A stretch of DNA of 12,248 nucleotides from Chloroflexota bacterium. GTDB taxonomy: Bacteria > Chloroflexota > Dehalococcoidia > Tepidiformales > Tepidiformaceae. Of the stretch, positions 10,861-12,248 are shown one piece after another. Both the position numbers and the translations under genes were made by a program. The notes below the pieces were generated by a model. The model was not told where the DNA came from, ran no database searches, and saw only the letters and a program-made list of their open reading frames with translations. Every line of letters starts with the position of its first letter. Position 1 is the first letter of the stretch. The stretch covers positions 1-12,248 of the forward strand of contig JAKALX010000070.1 of assembly GCA_021823905.1 (NCBI GenBank), read 5' to 3'.

Positions 10861-10899
10861 CTGTCGATTGTCGATTGCCGATTGCCGATTGTCGATTCG
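10861..10899. repeat. Heptamer tandem repeat, about five copies
   Basis: Units of GTCGATT/GCCGATT in the order GTCGATT, GTCGATT, GCCGATT, GCCGATT, GTCGATT from about 10863, then CGACGG. The array abuts the proposed start of the minus-strand zinc protein gene. It is STRR-like, with the same period as the array at 9126 but a different unit. From the array to 11047 no gene is evident. Confidence 0.75.
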
Positions 10900-11047
10900 A
10901 CGGTCTGGCCAGTGGTGCGGGCGCCAAGGCGCGCCGCGCGGCACGACACCGGCTCGTCTACATCCCGGCGCTCCATATCTGTCGCGCTTCCGATGGGAAT
11001 ACGACTGTTGGGGCGGAGTGTTCTGTAGCGCGAGCGACCGGATCGGC

Positions 11048-11053
11048 TAGCAT
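11048..11053 (+). promoter_or_regulatory. -10 box (TAGCAT) for the CoA-transferase operon, likely leaderless
   Basis: TAGCAT ends 8 nt before the ATG at 11062 and there is no Shine-Dalgarno sequence. The in-frame TTG at 11053 overlaps the box and is rejected as a start. Confidence 0.45.
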
Positions 11054-11061
11054 TGCCCGCG

Positions 11062-12051
11062 ATGACCGAGCCAGTCAGCCTCCCGCCATCCTCGCCGCTC
11101 CGCCGCGACCGGCCGAGCAAGCTCCTTTCGGCCCGCGAGGCCGTCCAACGGTTCGTCCATGACGGCGACAGCGTCTTCTTCGGCTACACCTCCTGGGCCG
11201 GCGGGCTCGAACGCGAGGTCGCCCGCCAGCGGAAGCAGAACCTCACCTCGCTCGCGACGGTGGGTTCGATCCTTTTGCCATTGTTGGGAACCTGCCCGAG
11301 GCTCATCACCTCCTATGCGCTCGGAGCGCAGTCGCCCTGGTTCCTCGAGCGCTACCGTGCCGGCGAATTCGAGATCGAGGACTACACGAACCAGACCATC
11401 GCCCTCATGTTCATGGCCGGCGCGCTTGGGATGCCGTTCGTCCCAACGAAGGCGATGCTCGGCAGCGACTACCTTGCCCCCGATTTCTATCCGCAGCCCG
11501 GCGGCTTCCTCGGCGAGAACAAGCTGCACGTGATGGACTCGCCTTTCGACGGCGAGCGTGTCGTCCTCCTGCCCGCGCTCCGCCCGAACGTAAGTTGCGT
11601 GCACGTTCAGTGGGCCGACGAAGAGGGCAATGCCGCCTTCTGGGGCGGGCATGGCGAGGTTCGCTGGGGCCTCTGGGCATCCGAGCGCGTGATCATCTCG
11701 GCCGAAGAGATCGTCCCCACGAGCGTCCTTCGTAGCGACCCCCATCGCGTCACCATCCCCGGGTTCATGGTCGACGCTGTCGTCCACATGCCGTTCGGCT
11801 CACTGCCCTGGGGGCTGCCGGGCTACTACAACGCCAGCGGCGCGATGCAGTACGACTTCCTCGGCGGCATGCGCACCGAGGAGGGGTTCAAGCAGGTGCT
11901 CGACACGTGGGTCGACGGCTGCGCCGACCACGACGCGACGCTGCGCCGCTACGAGGAACGCTACGGCGCCGGTTCCCTCGACCGGTTGCGCGCCGACCGC
12001 ACCTGGTTCCCTGAGCGTCCGATTCGCTACGGCTGGAGGGCCGCGCAATGA
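11062..12051 (+). CDS. Family I CoA-transferase, alpha subunit (glutaconate CoA-transferase GctA-like)
   Basis: Cytoplasmic subunit of a heteromeric CoA-transferase, 329 residues, that moves CoA between carboxylic acids. The pattern is that of subunit A: SAREAVQRFVHDGDSVFFGYTSWAGGLEREVARQRKQNLTSLATVG at the N-terminus, YRAGEFEIEDYTNQTIALMFMAGALGMPFVPTKAMLGSDYL in the middle, then VLLPALRPNVSCVHVQWADEEGNAAFWG and WASERVIISAEEIVPTSVLRSDPHRVTIPGFMVDAVVHMPFGSLPWGLPGYY. The FPTK-like segment (FVPTKAMLGSDYL) and the PGFMVDAVV part are typical of GctA-type proteins acting on dicarboxylic or small acids rather than of SCOT. Its stop overlaps the start of the beta subunit (ATGA), so the two are translated as a pair. 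The acid substrate cannot be stated. Confidence 0.92.
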   Translation: MTEPVSLPPSSPLRRDRPSKLLSAREAVQRFVHDGDSVFFGYTSWAGGLEREVARQRKQNLTSLATVGSILLPLLGTCPRLITSYALGAQSPWFLERYRAGEFEIEDYTNQTIALMFMAGALGMPFVPTKAMLGSDYLAPDFYPQPGGFLGENKLHVMDSPFDGERVVLLPALRPNVSCVHVQWADEEGNAAFWGGHGEVRWGLWASERVIISAEEIVPTSVLRSDPHRVTIPGFMVDAVVHMPFGSLPWGLPGYYNASGAMQYDFLGGMRTEEGFKQVLDTWVDGCADHDATLRRYEERYGAGSLDRLRADRTWFPERPIRYGWRAAQ

Positions 12052-12248
12052 GTGGCGACTACTCGCTCGCCGAGATGATGGTGATCCAGGCCGCCCGCGA
12101 GCTCGCCGGCTCCGGCCGCGTGTTCGTCGGCATGGGGTTGCCGATGCTCGCGACCGCGCTTGCCAAATACCGCCACGATCCGGAGCTCATGTTCATCACG
12201 GAGGCAGGGATCTCCGACTGGGATCCGCCGCTGGCGGAAGTCGACCAT
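12048..12248 (+). CDS. Family I CoA-transferase, beta subunit, 3' end outside window
   Basis: First 67 residues of the partner subunit, starting at the ATG that overlaps the alpha stop codon by 4 nt, with GGAGGG (12035-12040) 7 nt upstream. It reads SLAEMMVIQAARELAGSGRVFVGMGLPMLATALAKYRHDPELMFITEAGISDWDP. The GxGLPxLA...A segment and the strand followed by TEAG match the start of GctB-like subunits; the Glu in TEAG (residue 52) aligns with the catalytic Glu that forms the CoA thioester (the ESG motif of GctB). The enzyme therefore looks active. The gene continues beyond the window. Confidence 0.9.
   Translation, partial: MSGDYSLAEMMVIQAARELAGSGRVFVGMGLPMLATALAKYRHDPELMFITEAGISDWDPPLAEVDH

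Overview
The window is G+C-rich bacterial chromosome with short intergenic gaps. It most resembles a Chloroflexota genome of the Dehalococcoidia/SAR202 type. The basis is a UGSC-type selenoprotein, an AMIN-like lipoprotein, short secreted proteins with paired CG/GCG motifs, orphan HicB-like genes between intergenic repeats, and several start codons sitting directly behind a -10 box. This placement is inference; a high-GC actinobacterium is the main alternative.

Layout. 1-1861: 3' part of a PhoB-like response regulator followed by a PhoR/WalK-like histidine kinase. 2001-2642: AMIN-like lipoprotein. 2667-3508: an SRPBCC (AHSA1) gene and its overlapping ArsR-type repressor, behind a promoter flanked by two copies of a TGCAACC-N4-GGTTGCA dyad. 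3559-4407: tandem-GNAT protein. 4441-5270: three copies (R0, R1, R2) of an intergenic inverted-repeat element with two small minus-strand HicB-like genes between them, clearly a tandem duplication. 5274-5911 (minus): two-TM membrane protein with an intrinsic terminator. 6120-6638: selenoprotein read through an in-frame TGA, with a candidate SECIS hairpin. 6747-7324: promoter, leader hairpin, c-di-GMP-I (GEMM-I) type riboswitch and an uncharacterised 143-residue protein. 7343-7906 (minus): membrane-anchored protein with a PA14-like domain. 8147-9128: two paralogous secreted proteins. 9267-10662: RimJ/RimL-like acetyltransferase and a CCoAOMT-type O-methyltransferase. 10672-10860 (minus): small CxxC/CxxH protein. 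11062-12248: alpha and (partial) beta subunits of a family I CoA-transferase.

The most important point is that 6120-6398 and 6420-6638 are one gene, not two: the TGA at 6396-6398 falls exactly at the U of a UGSC motif. Immediately downstream is a riboswitch whose architecture is GEMM-I but which departs from the textbook sequence at the position equivalent to G20 of the Vc2 aptamer, so its ligand is worth testing. Several genes (2001, 3559, 8613, 10012, 11062) have a TANNNT or similar -10 box ending 6-9 nt before the start codon and no Shine-Dalgarno sequence, which suggests leaderless transcripts. Others (2728, both hicB genes, 5911, 6120, 6893, 12048) have good Shine-Dalgarno sequences.
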